Both the position numbers and the translations under genes were made by a program. Under the pieces are notes generated by a model. That model was not told where the DNA came from, did no database searches, and worked only from the letters and a program-made list of their open reading frames with translations. Below, piece by piece: positions 48,642 to 59,285 of a stretch of DNA of 64,000 bases. Positions within the stretch are counted from its first letter, which is position 1; each line of letters starts with the position of its first letter. This DNA is from an uncultured Candidatus Thioglobus sp. Its GTDB lineage: Bacteria > Pseudomonadota > Gammaproteobacteria > PS1 > Pseudothioglobaceae. Location of the stretch: positions 1 to 64,000 of the forward strand of contig CAJQTG010000003.1 in assembly GCA_905618925.1 (NCBI GenBank), written 5' to 3'.

Positions 48642-49793
48642 TTATCTTACCGCCAAATCTAGTGTTGTTTTACTCAATCTTTCAGCTCCATTAGGGCCGA
48701 CAATTACCGAATGGCCAGGGCACATTGCGAGCCGGTTGTCTCTATTCATTATGATCATATGTAAGAAAAAAACCATATTTTCTTCAATCAGCATTGGATT
48801 ATTCTCATATATCATTGGGTAATCAACCCAAATTGGTGCGTATGCACAGCCCATAGTATAGCCACAAGCATTCAAGCGATGATCTTTGAAGCCACCCGCA
48901 TCCATTACATTCGCATGTGCAGCAAACACATCACCCAAAGTATTACCTGGCTTTAAAACATCTTCACATGCTAGAAGCGCATCAGTAGCGACCTCATGCA
49001 TAACTTTGTGCTCTTGACTAACCTCTCCAATTAAAACTGTTCTCATCATGGCGGCATGGTAACGACGGTAGCAGCCAGCCCATTCTAGAGTGATTTGATC
49101 GACCTTACTAAGGTGTCTTGGACCGGCATGATATCTACAAAGCAGTGCATGTTCGCCCGAGCCTATAATAAATTCATTACCTGCGTAAGTTCCACCACCT
49201 TTAAAGACAGCTCCCTGCATCGCAGCTAAAATATCACCTTCAAATGCTCCAGCTTGGGTTAGCTCAATCCCTGCTTTGTAAGCTTCATCAGCTAGCTCTC
49301 CGGCAGTTCTGATATATTCAAGCTCCCTATCACTTTTAATATAGCGTAATTTATTTACCACATTTGATGCATCATCAAGAGTGCAAAAGCCTTTTAGGGC
49401 AGTTTCTAAAAGTCGATAGTTATGAGCAGTTAACCCAACACTATCATACTCGACACCTAATTTTTTATTTTCACAGTGCAGCTCTTTTAACAGAAGCTTT
49501 AAGTTCTGAGCTGGGTTCATGCCGGCCTCATCTTTCCAAACTCTAATATCATCAAGTATTGAAGTTAGCTCCGCTTGAGCTAGGTCAGGAGCACGCGTAA
49601 GTAGAACCGTTTTTCCATCTGCGCCTAAGTATAGGCACTGAAACATAGCGTACCCAAAGCTATCATAACCACTAAGGTAATACATACTCTCTTGGCGAAA
49701 CATTAAAATACCATCAAGATTTTTTTTATTTAGCTCTAATATTAAATTTGCTTGTCTTTTTTTAAACTCTTTGTTGGTGAAATGAATCGCCAT
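48642..49793 (-). CDS. M24 family peptidase/hydrolase (Xaa-Pro peptidase or ectoine hydrolase DoeA-like)
   Basis: RQESMYYLSGYDSFGYAMFQ; ERYIKSDRELEYIRTAGELADEAY-like region; YRRYHAAMMRTVLIG. Confidence 0.85.
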   Translation of the reverse strand: MAIHFTNKEFKKRQANLILELNKKNLDGILMFRQESMYYLSGYDSFGYAMFQCLYLGADGKTVLLTRAPDLAQAELTSILDDIRVWKDEAGMNPAQNLKLLLKELHCENKKLGVEYDSVGLTAHNYRLLETALKGFCTLDDASNVVNKLRYIKSDRELEYIRTAGELADEAYKAGIELTQAGAFEGDILAAMQGAVFKGGGTYAGNEFIIGSGEHALLCRYHAGPRHLSKVDQITLEWAGCYRRYHAAMMRTVLIGEVSQEHKVMHEVATDALLACEDVLKPGNTLGDVFAAHANVMDAGGFKDHRLNACGYTMGCAYAPIWVDYPMIYENNPMLIEENMVFFLHMIIMNRDNRLAMCPGHSVIVGPNGAERLSKTTLDLAVR

Positions 49794-49831
49794 AATTTAC
49801 CTTCAATTTGTAGAATTTTATGAATTCATAT

Positions 49832-52800
49832 TTAAGATGTTGGAGGACTTCCAAAGCCCCCTCCCCCAGGTGTCTTTAAAACAAAAAGATCACCCTTAGT
49901 AACTTCAATCTGGCCTTTAGTTTTTAATTCAGTAATACTGTTATCGGAATGTATTACATAGTTTTTACCAACAACTCCAGAACCTCCACCTGACATACCG
50001 TAGGGTGGGACGACTCTATGACCTGTAATTATATTAACAGTCATTGACTCCAGAAAGCGCATTCTGCGGTCAACACCATCACCACCATTCTTTAGCCCCT
50101 TACCCCCAGAATTTTTTCTAATACTAAAGGACTCAAGTCTTACAGGGAATCTCCACTCTAGAACTTCAGGATCAGTTAATCTAGAATTAGTCATATGGGT
50201 ATGAACTGCACTGCAGCCATCTTGATTTGCGCTTGCTCCAGAGCCTCCACAAATAGTTTCATAGTTTTGTACTCTGTCATTTCCCCAGATAAAGTTATTC
50301 ATAGTTCCCTGGGATGCCGCGACTACGCCTAGAGCCCCAAGCAAGGCATCAACAATATATTGTGATGTCTCAACATTACCTGCAATAACTGCTGCTGGGT
50401 ATTCTGGATTAATCATTGAGTGTTTTGGAATAATTAAATTTAAAGGTTTGAGGCACCCTGCATTCAGTGGTATGTCGTCATCTACTAGGCAGCGAAAAAC
50501 ATAAAGAACTGCTGCATAACAAATAGCACTAGGGGCATTATAATTTCCTGGATGTTGATCACTTGTTCCAGTGAAATCAATTGCAGCACTGCGATTTTTT
50601 TTGTCGACACTTATTGCAACTGAAACTTGGTTGCCATCATCCATCTTATATGTAAAACTTGAGTCCTTTAGAACAGCTAGTAATCTACGAATAGATTCTT
50701 CAGCATTATCTTGAACATGCTGCATATAGGCATGAACAACCTCAAGACCATAGTTCTTAATGACTTTTATGAGCTCCTGAGAGCCTTTTTCTGCTGAGGC
50801 TACTTGCGCTTTTAAGTCTGCAATATTTTGCTGTATGTTTCGTGCTGGAAATTCTCCTGAACTCAATAAATCATTTATTTCTTTTTCAAGGAAAACTCCT
50901 TTAGAAACTAAAGTAAAGTTATCAATTAAAACCCCCTCTTCTTTAACATGACTTGAATTTGCAGGGGCAGAGCCAGGAACTGTTCCCCCAATATCTGCAT
51001 GGTGGCCACGCGTTGCAACATAAAAAATTACTTTTTCACTATTTTTATCATAAACCGGCTTTATCAGTGTAATGTCAGGCAAATGTGTTCCCCCATTGTA
51101 AGGAGCATTGATCAAAAACGCATCTCCTGGGCACATAGTGTCGAAGTTTTCACGAATAATTGTTTTAATAGACTCACTCATTGATCCTAGATGAACTGGA
51201 ATATGGGGAGCATTGGCAACAAGGTCGCCCGTTGGAGAAAATAAAGCACAAGAAAAATCCAAACGCTCTTTGATATTTACAGAAGAGGCAGTATTTTCAA
51301 GAACAGTTCCCATTTGCTCTGCTACATTCATGAATAAGTTATTAAAAATCTCCAACATTACTGGATCTACATTGGTACCAATAGCGCTCGCTCTTTTTAT
51401 TTTCTTAATTCGTTGCAAAATTAAGTCGTTAGTCTCATTAATACTTGCCTGCCAGCCTGGCTCAATTACAATTGTTGAGGTCGACTCGATAATGATCGCA
51501 GGTCCAAATAGAATATCATCAAGCGCAATATCGCTTCGATTGTAAAAAATTGTTTTTTGTGCCTTACTATCAATAAAAACATTTTTTGAAGCTAAAGACA
51601 GAGTTTTGGATTTTTGAGTTGTTTCCTCTAAATCAAACTGTTTACTTTGGCATGAAACTTCAACTTGAATTGACTCAACGATAAGTTTTTTTTCTGGAGA
51701 TATAAATCCAAAGCGTGCCCTATGTATATCTTCAAAGCTCAATTTCATCTCTTTTTGATCATCAAATATTACCGCTAAAGCACTGTCAGAATCTTTATAG
51801 CGAAGGTAAACACGTTTTATGTAATGAAACAATTCTTTATCTAGGTTTTGAGAAATTAACTCCTCTTTTCCCTTTTTTTTCAGGGTTTTAAAGCTATCAC
51901 CAAGAGAGTTGATAACTTCCTTATTTAAAGCTAATTCAATCGCTAAATCGTTAATTGTTTTACTGTCTGCAAGTCCTATGCCGTAAGCTGACAATACTCC
52001 AGCATATGGGTGAAGGTGAATTTTTTTTATTCCCAGGCTGTCAGCTACCAAGCAAGCATGTTGGCCGCCAGCACCGCCAAAACAGGATAAAGCGTAATTG
52101 CTTACGTCATAGCCCCTCTGAACAGATATTTTTTTAATAGCATTCGCCATGCTTTCAACTGCAATCGATAAAAATCCTTGTGCAACTTCTACTGGAGTAA
52201 CTGGTTTATTTGTTGATTTAGAGATTTCATTTGCTAGAGTAATAAATTTTTCTTCGACAATTTTTGAGTCAAGCTTTTGATTTGCATTTGGTCCAAAGAC
52301 TTGAGGAAAAAAATCTGGGTCTAATTTTCCTATCATCACATTGCAATCTGTAACAGTTAAAGGCCCTCCATTTCTATAACAAGCTGGACCAGGGTTTGCA
52401 CCTGCAGAATCTGGGCCAACCCGATATCTTGAGCCGTCAAAGTGAAGAATTGAACCACCTCCAGCAGCAACAGTATTTATTAACATCATTGGCGACCTTA
52501 ACCTTACTCCGGCAACCTCAGTCTCAAGTGTTCTCTCATAATCGCCGTTATAGTGACAGACGTCGGTTGAGGTTCCACCCATATCAAAACCAATAAGTTT
52601 TTTTAGCCCTATCTTCTCACCAGTTTTAACCATGCCAACTACCCCGCCAGCTGGGCCTGAGAGAATCGCATCCTTTCCTTGAAAATAATTTGCATCTGTT
52701 AAGCCTCCATTAGACTGCATAAACATCAATTTTCCAGAGTCTAGTTGAGTTGATCCAAGGGCATTTTTAACCTGAGAAACATAACGACGTAAAATTGGAG

Positions 52801-53467
52801 AGAGATAAGCATCTACAACAGTAGTATCACCTCTTGGAATAATTTTCATTAGGGGGCTCACCCTATGACTTACTGAAATTTGCTTAAACCCAATATTTTT
52901 TGCAATAACACTTATTTTTTGCTCGTGATCTTTATATCGATAACCATGAAGTAAAACAATTGCTATTGAATTGAATCCTTCATTAAAAGCTTTTTTCAGA
53001 CTTTTTTCAGTCTTTTGTGTATTTAGTTTTGTGAGTATTTTTCCATTGATACCGACCCTTTCTTCAATTTCAACAATTTTTGAATAAAGCATATCTGGAA
53101 GCTTAATATCCAATGAGAATAATTTTGGTCTTTGTTGATAACCAATACGTAAGACGTCTCCAAACCCACTTGTAATTGCTAGTAAAGTATTTTCGCCTTT
53201 ACGCTCTAAAAGGGCATTAGTGGCAACAGTTGTTCCCATTTTTATTGCGTCAATTTTATGCATTGGAATTGTTTCGCTGTCTTTCAAACTTAACAGATCT
53301 CGCATTCCCTGAATCGCAGCATCTGGATATTGCCTTGAATTCTCAGATAATAACTTATGAGTTAAGATTTTCCCCGATGGATTTCTTCCAATAACATCAG
53401 TAAATGTACCTCCCCTATCTATCCAAAATTGCCATTTAGAATCTTTAGTAATTTCTTTGGTATTCAT
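49832..53467 (-). CDS. Fused HyuA-HyuB hydantoinase/5-oxoprolinase-type protein
   Basis: N-terminal FWIDRGGTFTDVIGRNPSG, DMGGTSTDVC; C-terminal half INAPYNGGTHLPDITLIKPV, TRGHHADIGGTVPGSAPANS, KTPGGGGFGSP; 1211 aa. Confidence 0.92.
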   Translation of the reverse strand: MNTKEITKDSKWQFWIDRGGTFTDVIGRNPSGKILTHKLLSENSRQYPDAAIQGMRDLLSLKDSETIPMHKIDAIKMGTTVATNALLERKGENTLLAITSGFGDVLRIGYQQRPKLFSLDIKLPDMLYSKIVEIEERVGINGKILTKLNTQKTEKSLKKAFNEGFNSIAIVLLHGYRYKDHEQKISVIAKNIGFKQISVSHRVSPLMKIIPRGDTTVVDAYLSPILRRYVSQVKNALGSTQLDSGKLMFMQSNGGLTDANYFQGKDAILSGPAGGVVGMVKTGEKIGLKKLIGFDMGGTSTDVCHYNGDYERTLETEVAGVRLRSPMMLINTVAAGGGSILHFDGSRYRVGPDSAGANPGPACYRNGGPLTVTDCNVMIGKLDPDFFPQVFGPNANQKLDSKIVEEKFITLANEISKSTNKPVTPVEVAQGFLSIAVESMANAIKKISVQRGYDVSNYALSCFGGAGGQHACLVADSLGIKKIHLHPYAGVLSAYGIGLADSKTINDLAIELALNKEVINSLGDSFKTLKKKGKEELISQNLDKELFHYIKRVYLRYKDSDSALAVIFDDQKEMKLSFEDIHRARFGFISPEKKLIVESIQVEVSCQSKQFDLEETTQKSKTLSLASKNVFIDSKAQKTIFYNRSDIALDDILFGPAIIIESTSTIVIEPGWQASINETNDLILQRIKKIKRASAIGTNVDPVMLEIFNNLFMNVAEQMGTVLENTASSVNIKERLDFSCALFSPTGDLVANAPHIPVHLGSMSESIKTIIRENFDTMCPGDAFLINAPYNGGTHLPDITLIKPVYDKNSEKVIFYVATRGHHADIGGTVPGSAPANSSHVKEEGVLIDNFTLVSKGVFLEKEINDLLSSGEFPARNIQQNIADLKAQVASAEKGSQELIKVIKNYGLEVVHAYMQHVQDNAEESIRRLLAVLKDSSFTYKMDDGNQVSVAISVDKKNRSAAIDFTGTSDQHPGNYNAPSAICYAAVLYVFRCLVDDDIPLNAGCLKPLNLIIPKHSMINPEYPAAVIAGNVETSQYIVDALLGALGVVAASQGTMNNFIWGNDRVQNYETICGGSGASANQDGCSAVHTHMTNSRLTDPEVLEWRFPVRLESFSIRKNSGGKGLKNGGDGVDRRMRFLESMTVNIITGHRVVPPYGMSGGGSGVVGKNYVIHSDNSITELKTKGQIEVTKGDLFVLKTPGGGGFGSPPTS

Positions 53468-53728
53468 TAGTTATATTTATACATAAATTATATATAAATT
53501 ATATATAAGATTTTTTTTTGAGTAGATACTGATAAATAATTATTAAAGAAAAGTCATTTTTTATAATTCTTAAATAATAACAATGTGAATTATCAGAGAG
53601 GACTTTAACTTTTACTATGTAAGAATAAATATAACTCAATCTAATGGGCTATTAATATTAAATAATAATATTGCATATCTTTATGATTCATTGTAATCTT
53701 TTGAGTAACATTAACAAACAAACAAACT

Positions 53729-54439
53729 ATGCAAATTTGTATTCTCCATATTGGGACAAAAGATTTAAAGCATAAAAGCATCCACAAGCCATCTCCAGAA
53801 AGATTTATAAACTTGCTCGATCCATTTCTAAATAACTCAAGCTGGGTAACCATTAATTGCATTAAAGATGACCTGCCAATACAGGTTAAAAGCTTTGATG
53901 CATATTTAATAACTGGTGGTAAATACTCGGTGTTTGAAAGTCTTGAATGGCAAGACAACTTATTTAACTTTATTCATAAAATTTATAATGCTAATATCCC
54001 ATTAATAGGGGTCTGTTATGGTCATCAAGCTATTGCACATGCTTTAGGTGGAAATGTTGAACGATTTAATAATGGATGGGGCATTGGTTTAACAACACTC
54101 GATGTAGTAGAAAGGGCTGAGTGGATGGAGCCAATGGTTGAAACAGTAAATTTATTGTCTATGCACCAAGATCAAGTTACAAAAAATCCACCCTTGGCAA
54201 CTCATTTTTTAAGTAGTAACTTTTGTTGTAACTCTGGTTTTTATATTGACAATAAAGTTCTAGCAATCCAGCAACATCCAGAATTCACTCCTGAGCTTTG
54301 TCGAGATCTTATTACTAAGAGAAAAGATCGAATTGGTGATAACTATACTGAAGCGCTTGAATCCTTAAACACCAAACATCAAGGAAAAATTATAGGCAAA
54401 TGGATGGCTAAATTTTTAACACTGCATAAAAGTAATTGA
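53729..54439 (+). CDS. Class I glutamine amidotransferase
   Basis: PLIGVCYGHQAIAHALGG nucleophile elbow and AIQQHPEF. Confidence 0.88.
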   Translation: MQICILHIGTKDLKHKSIHKPSPERFINLLDPFLNNSSWVTINCIKDDLPIQVKSFDAYLITGGKYSVFESLEWQDNLFNFIHKIYNANIPLIGVCYGHQAIAHALGGNVERFNNGWGIGLTTLDVVERAEWMEPMVETVNLLSMHQDQVTKNPPLATHFLSSNFCCNSGFYIDNKVLAIQQHPEFTPELCRDLITKRKDRIGDNYTEALESLNTKHQGKIIGKWMAKFLTLHKSN

Positions 54440-54489
54440 AAATTAACTATAAGCTTCCTAGTTAGATGTCCAGGCTAATTTATCCTTAA

Positions 54490-55437
54490 CTAGATAGTGT
54501 TTATATTGAGTTTTTGCGTAATAACTTTCAAAGATTCTCTAAAACTAGCTAAAAATAAACCTTCAGTAGGAGATTCATTAAGCCATGGTGGCATTGAAAG
54601 GTAAAAATCAGTGCAATCAATAAACTCATCAACATAGCGCCAAGTTAAAAGATTATTATGTTGGCAAACTAATTCAGCAATTAATACATTGTTAATTGAT
54701 AGTGCATTTAAGTCTGGAATCATTGCCATGGATAATGTTGAAAAAGGAGATTCTAAAATCTTTTGATAACGAATTTTATGTTTATATAGGAGTGCCCTAT
54801 GGGTCTCATATGATGGATCAGTTCTTGATGCCATAATCATTTTTTCATTATGAATATCATAGACTGACAAAGTTGATTTAGCGGCCAATCGATGCTTTTT
54901 AGGCATTACACAGACTTCTCGTGCTGATAATAATTTTTTGCTTATAATACTAGCGTGTTGAATTTCTCTTATGCTTAAGGCAAAGTCAACATTGCCGCTT
55001 CTTATAGCCTGACTCATGTTTGCAATTGGAAGAGAGTTTACATAAAAAAGCATGTCTGGCTTTTTGTTATGCATAGTTGAAATAACCCTTGGTAAAATTT
55101 CATTAACAACTGAGAGGCTGGCTGAAAATCTCAGCGGGCTTAGTATCAACCCCTCACCTCGTCCAAAATTAAGTTGCATTTGAATTTTATCTAACTGCAT
55201 CAATAATTGCTCTACATCATCCCGCAAACTATTGGCTCTATCTGTAGGGAAAATTAAACCATTACGCCTTACAAAAAGTGGAACCCCTACTGATTCTTCA
55301 AGTTTTTTAATTAATTGGCTAACCGCAGGCTGAGAAACACCCAGCTTCTTTGCAGCTGCTGAAACACTTCCATGAGACACCACCTCAGAAAAGGCTTCAA
55401 TATATTTAAAACGGTTAATTTTTGGATTTTCATTCAT
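54490..55437 (-). CDS. LysR-family transcriptional regulator
   Basis: FSEVVSHGSVSAAAKKLGVSQPAVSQLIKKLEESVGVPLFVRRNG. Confidence 0.92.
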   Translation of the reverse strand: MNENPKINRFKYIEAFSEVVSHGSVSAAAKKLGVSQPAVSQLIKKLEESVGVPLFVRRNGLIFPTDRANSLRDDVEQLLMQLDKIQMQLNFGRGEGLILSPLRFSASLSVVNEILPRVISTMHNKKPDMLFYVNSLPIANMSQAIRSGNVDFALSIREIQHASIISKKLLSAREVCVMPKKHRLAAKSTLSVYDIHNEKMIMASRTDPSYETHRALLYKHKIRYQKILESPFSTLSMAMIPDLNALSINNVLIAELVCQHNNLLTWRYVDEFIDCTDFYLSMPPWLNESPTEGLFLASFRESLKVITQKLNINTI

Positions 55438-55583
55438 ATTACTGCAAAAAAATTAGTTATATATAGTTTAATACCTTTTTGAGCCATAACTTAATCTTAT
55501 ATGTTAAAAATTACATTTAATAAGGTTGTAACCATCCAGTTGAGTAGGTTAATCTATGTAAATTACTATTAATTATCAATTAA

Positions 55584-56468
55584 ATGACCACAATACAAGT
55601 CAATGGAGAAAATTATCCATCCACTATTGTCGAGAATAACTCTGAATCTTTAGATGGGAAAATACAGACTCCCTTGCTTCTTAGCTTTCCCCATAGTGGT
55701 GAGAATTATCCTGATGACTTTGGCACTAATCCTGAACTGGAATTTAATGTTCTTGACTTTCCAAATGATAAATATGTAAACGAGCTTTACATAGAGCGTA
55801 AGAATTTAAACTTGACATCAGTTCATGCAAACTTTCCAAGGTCGTATATTGATGTTAATCGTCACCAACACAATATAGATGTAAATATGCTCAAGGATGG
55901 TGAAAGCTGGTATGGTCGAATTCATCCAGCAGGGCTTGAAACTGGAACCACTCTATTTTGGTCTAAAACAAAAGAAATATTCGAAATCTATTCACGCAAA
56001 CTGAGTCATAACGAATTAAAGCAGCGATTGGCTAAATGCTTTGTACCCTATCATCAGCTCATGACTTATCACACCCAAAAAATGCACCAAAACCATGGTA
56101 AGGCATTTATCCTTGACTGCCATTCAATGACTCAATTTGATAGCAAAAAACGTGGTCGTAAGGAACGACCTCAAATTGATATAGGAGATAGAAATGGTCA
56201 AGGCTGTAGCTTAGAATACTCAGAGTGCGTAGCAGACACCTTCAGCAGCCTAGGATACGATGTAACAATTAATGGTCGCTTCGTTGGAGGGGAAATAATT
56301 TTGCGATATGGTTGGCCAGAGATTAACCAACATATACTTCAAATCGAGATTCGACGAGACTTGTATATGGATGAGGATACTAGAGAAAGAAATGAGCATT
56401 TTACAAAAATGCAGCATGATTGTAGTTCTGCACTTAGAGAAATAAAAGTTTTTGTGGATCAAGCATGA
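55584..56468 (+). CDS. N-formylglutamate amidohydrolase family
   Basis: LLLSFPHSGENYPDDF, ARSYIDVNR-like FPRSYIDVNRH, FILDCHSM, GRFVGGEIILRYGWPEINQHILQIEIRRDLYMDE. Confidence 0.9.
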   Translation: MTTIQVNGENYPSTIVENNSESLDGKIQTPLLLSFPHSGENYPDDFGTNPELEFNVLDFPNDKYVNELYIERKNLNLTSVHANFPRSYIDVNRHQHNIDVNMLKDGESWYGRIHPAGLETGTTLFWSKTKEIFEIYSRKLSHNELKQRLAKCFVPYHQLMTYHTQKMHQNHGKAFILDCHSMTQFDSKKRGRKERPQIDIGDRNGQGCSLEYSECVADTFSSLGYDVTINGRFVGGEIILRYGWPEINQHILQIEIRRDLYMDEDTRERNEHFTKMQHDCSSALREIKVFVDQA

Positions 56469-56500
56469 TTGACAACGTTAAACTTCTTTTTATATAAATT

Positions 56501-57352
56501 TTGGTTTATCTAAACGGAAGTTATATTCAAAAAAATAAGGCATTTATCTCCGTAATGGATCGAGGCTTCCTTTTTGGTGATGGTATTTATGAAGTTTTCC
56601 CAGTCTACAACAACTTTATATTTGGCTTAGATTCCCACCTAAACCGTCTTCAGAAAGGTTTAGACACAATTAATATTCAAAATCCTCATTCTAAAGATGA
56701 GTGGGTAAAATTAATTAACAAAATAATTTTAATTAATAAAGATAGTGATAACCAAGCAATCTACTTACAAATTTCTCGTGGATGTGACGAGGATAGAAAG
56801 CATACACATGCTAAACTGATTCCGACTGTTTATATCCAATCTAGTAATATTAGGCCCTCTTCAAAGGATCACTTGCTAAATGGTAGAGCCGCGCTTTGTC
56901 GTGATGACATAAGGTGGTCAAAATGCAATACCAAAGCAACATCTCTCTTAGCCAATACAATGTACGCTCAAGAAGCAAAAGAAAATGGCGCCGAAGAGAC
57001 AATTCTTTGTCGTAATGGCGTAATCACTGAGGGTTCAAGTTCAAATGTCTTTATTGTTAAAAATAATTACATATACACCCACCCAAAAGGAACCTTAATA
57101 TTACCAGGAATAACAAGAGAGTTCATTATTGAGTGTGCTAAACAATGTGAAATACAGCTTCATGAAGAATCTTTTAGTGAAGAAGAATTATTTAATGCAG
57201 ATGAAGTATGGGTAAGCAGTTCTACTCGTGAAGTGATACCCATTACCAGTATAAATGGTAAACAAATAAAGGATGGACTAGTGGGCCCAGTTTGGTCATT
57301 AATTTATGATCAATACCAAATTTTAAAAACTTCAAGTGATAACTTACTATAA
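56501..57352 (+). CDS. Aminotransferase class IV (D-amino acid aminotransferase-like), TTG start
   Basis: VYLNGSYIQKNKAFISVMDRGFLFGDGIYEVFPVYN; EGSSSNVFIVKNN; DEVWVSSSTREVIPIT. Confidence 0.88.
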   Translation: MVYLNGSYIQKNKAFISVMDRGFLFGDGIYEVFPVYNNFIFGLDSHLNRLQKGLDTINIQNPHSKDEWVKLINKIILINKDSDNQAIYLQISRGCDEDRKHTHAKLIPTVYIQSSNIRPSSKDHLLNGRAALCRDDIRWSKCNTKATSLLANTMYAQEAKENGAEETILCRNGVITEGSSSNVFIVKNNYIYTHPKGTLILPGITREFIIECAKQCEIQLHEESFSEEELFNADEVWVSSSTREVIPITSINGKQIKDGLVGPVWSLIYDQYQILKTSSDNLL

Positions 57353-57471
57353 CTACAACTTATACCTATAAAGCTTGAATTAATAAGATTGTGCTAAACT
57401 AGAAATATACCTATGATGAATTGTAATGTTTTTTAAATGACTTGCTAAAAAATAAAAAGGAGAAAAATACT

Positions 57472-59070
57472 ATGAAATATATTAACTTTAAAACTGCCTG
57501 TTTTGTTGCGATCAGCGCCAGCATGATGGGCTCTGTGTCCGCAGATACACTGCGAATGGCATTTTCAGTCGCACCGTCGACGATAGATCCATTTAAGAGC
57601 AGTGCCTCTGGAACCGCTTCATTGAATGAGCATCTTTATGAAGCACTTGTTTCGCGTACCAATGACAAACTTTTGGCTACATCTTACGGCTGGACTGACG
57701 ATACAACTCTTGTAGTTAATCTCAGAGAAGGTGTTAAATTCCATAATGGTGCTGACTTTACAGCTCAGGATGTGGTTTATAGCTCATGTCGAATGATGTA
57801 CAGAGTTGGTGGTAAGAAAAACATGCTCACAAGTGCGATGGGTCCAGTGACTGATGTGGTAGCGATTGATGACTATACCGTCGCATTCAAAACTGTAGGT
57901 CTTTACCCAATACTCATTCAAAAACTTAAATCTTTATCTATATTAGATAGTGGTGATGCCGATCTAGGGTCAACACTTAAGTTTGATAATACTGGTGACT
58001 GTGGCATAACACGTTACCCAACTAAAGATGAGTTTGCGACCGGGAAATATGCAAACGGAACGGGTAAGTACAAATACGAGTCTTTCTCCAATACCGGCGA
58101 CGCCGTTTTGGTTCGTAACGATGACTATTGGGGCAATCCAGGTAACTGGGAACGCGTAGAAATTAGTTCGGTAGGAAATTCTGGTGCACGTATGGCTGGA
58201 CTGCTTGCTGGAGATTATGATTTGATTGAGAACCCTACTGGTGAAGATTTACTGGCTTTGGAAGGTAACTCTGCCTATAGCTTCTCAACCGAACCTTCAT
58301 GGCGCACCATCTTCTTAGTATTAGATGTTGGTAGTGATGTCGCACCAGGCGTGACAGCTGCAGACGGAACAAACCCACTAAAAGATATAAGAGTGAGACA
58401 GGCGCTTTCATTATCTATCAATAGAGATGCAATTGTAGATAAACTGATGGGTGGTAATGCAACCGTTGCTAGCCAGTTTGCACCTAGCTATCAAAATGGT
58501 GCTGATTCGTCAATGCCAGACTTAGCTTACGATGCTGATAAGGCAAGACAATTACTCGCTGATGCAGGTTACTCTGATAGTATTACTATCAATCTCAGAA
58601 TGCCAACTAATAAGTATCAAAATGGTAAACGAGTTGGTCAAGCTATTGCTCAATACTGGTCTCGTATCGGCATTGAGGTCAATCTAGTTGCCGAGCCTTG
58701 GTCTGTATTTAGAAAGGGTCGTTCAGCTCGTGAGCTGGGTGTGTTTATGTACGGATGGGGTCACCCTCAAGGTCCTGCACAGATGATTTCATATGCATTT
58801 GGAACTAGGAATAAACCTCTTAATCTAGGTGGTAGTAACTACTCTAACTACTCTAGTCCAGACTTTGATGCGGCAATGACGGCTTGGGCAGTAGAAACGG
58901 ACGAAGCTAAGGCCTTTGAATATAATCAAGCGGCCATGCGTGTAGCTGTTGAGGATCTACCAGGAATACCTCTATACTACCAGCATAGTATCTGGGCTCA
59001 CACAAGCGATATAAGCGTTAGTGGTCGACCAGACGAGCGTACCTTTGCTGACATGGCGAGTAAAAATTAG
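57472..59070 (+). CDS. Peptide/nickel-type ABC transporter substrate-binding protein (DppA/SBP_bac_5)
   Basis: Signal peptide; VAPSTIDPFKSS; KDIRVRQALSLSINRDAI. ATG 57472 with AAGGAG RBS preferred to track start 57442. Confidence 0.92.
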   Translation: MKYINFKTACFVAISASMMGSVSADTLRMAFSVAPSTIDPFKSSASGTASLNEHLYEALVSRTNDKLLATSYGWTDDTTLVVNLREGVKFHNGADFTAQDVVYSSCRMMYRVGGKKNMLTSAMGPVTDVVAIDDYTVAFKTVGLYPILIQKLKSLSILDSGDADLGSTLKFDNTGDCGITRYPTKDEFATGKYANGTGKYKYESFSNTGDAVLVRNDDYWGNPGNWERVEISSVGNSGARMAGLLAGDYDLIENPTGEDLLALEGNSAYSFSTEPSWRTIFLVLDVGSDVAPGVTAADGTNPLKDIRVRQALSLSINRDAIVDKLMGGNATVASQFAPSYQNGADSSMPDLAYDADKARQLLADAGYSDSITINLRMPTNKYQNGKRVGQAIAQYWSRIGIEVNLVAEPWSVFRKGRSARELGVFMYGWGHPQGPAQMISYAFGTRNKPLNLGGSNYSNYSSPDFDAAMTAWAVETDEAKAFEYNQAAMRVAVEDLPGIPLYYQHSIWAHTSDISVSGRPDERTFADMASKN

Positions 59071-59096
59071 AAACCTGTAAAGGCACTAAAAATTAG

Positions 59097-59142
59097 CCCC
59101 TCACACAAGTAGTTTGATACACTTGTGTGAGGGGTTTTTTTT
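59097..59142 (+). terminator. Strong Rho-independent terminator after substrate-binding protein gene
   Basis: Perfect 14-bp stem CCCCTCACACAAGT / ACTTGTGTGAGGGG followed by T8. Confidence 0.93.
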
Positions 59143-59285
59143 ATGAACTTCTTGTATCTAAAGCTTAATATAAAAAATTATAACTACCCTTTTATAAGAT
59201 TAACGCATAATGGACTCCTCCACCCAGCCAGAACGTTTTTAGAGCCTAATTATTATGAAAACTACAAAATAGAGATGCACAATTC

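Noticed and set aside
53468-53520. AT-rich repeated segment (ATAAATTATAT repeats) upstream of hyuAB, considered as an operator array
   Set aside because: Very low complexity AT tract in an AT-rich genome; promoter-like but not distinctive enough to call.
53641-53958. 105-aa minus ORF over the GATase start
   Set aside because: Overlaps the GATase coding region on the opposite strand with no supporting motif.
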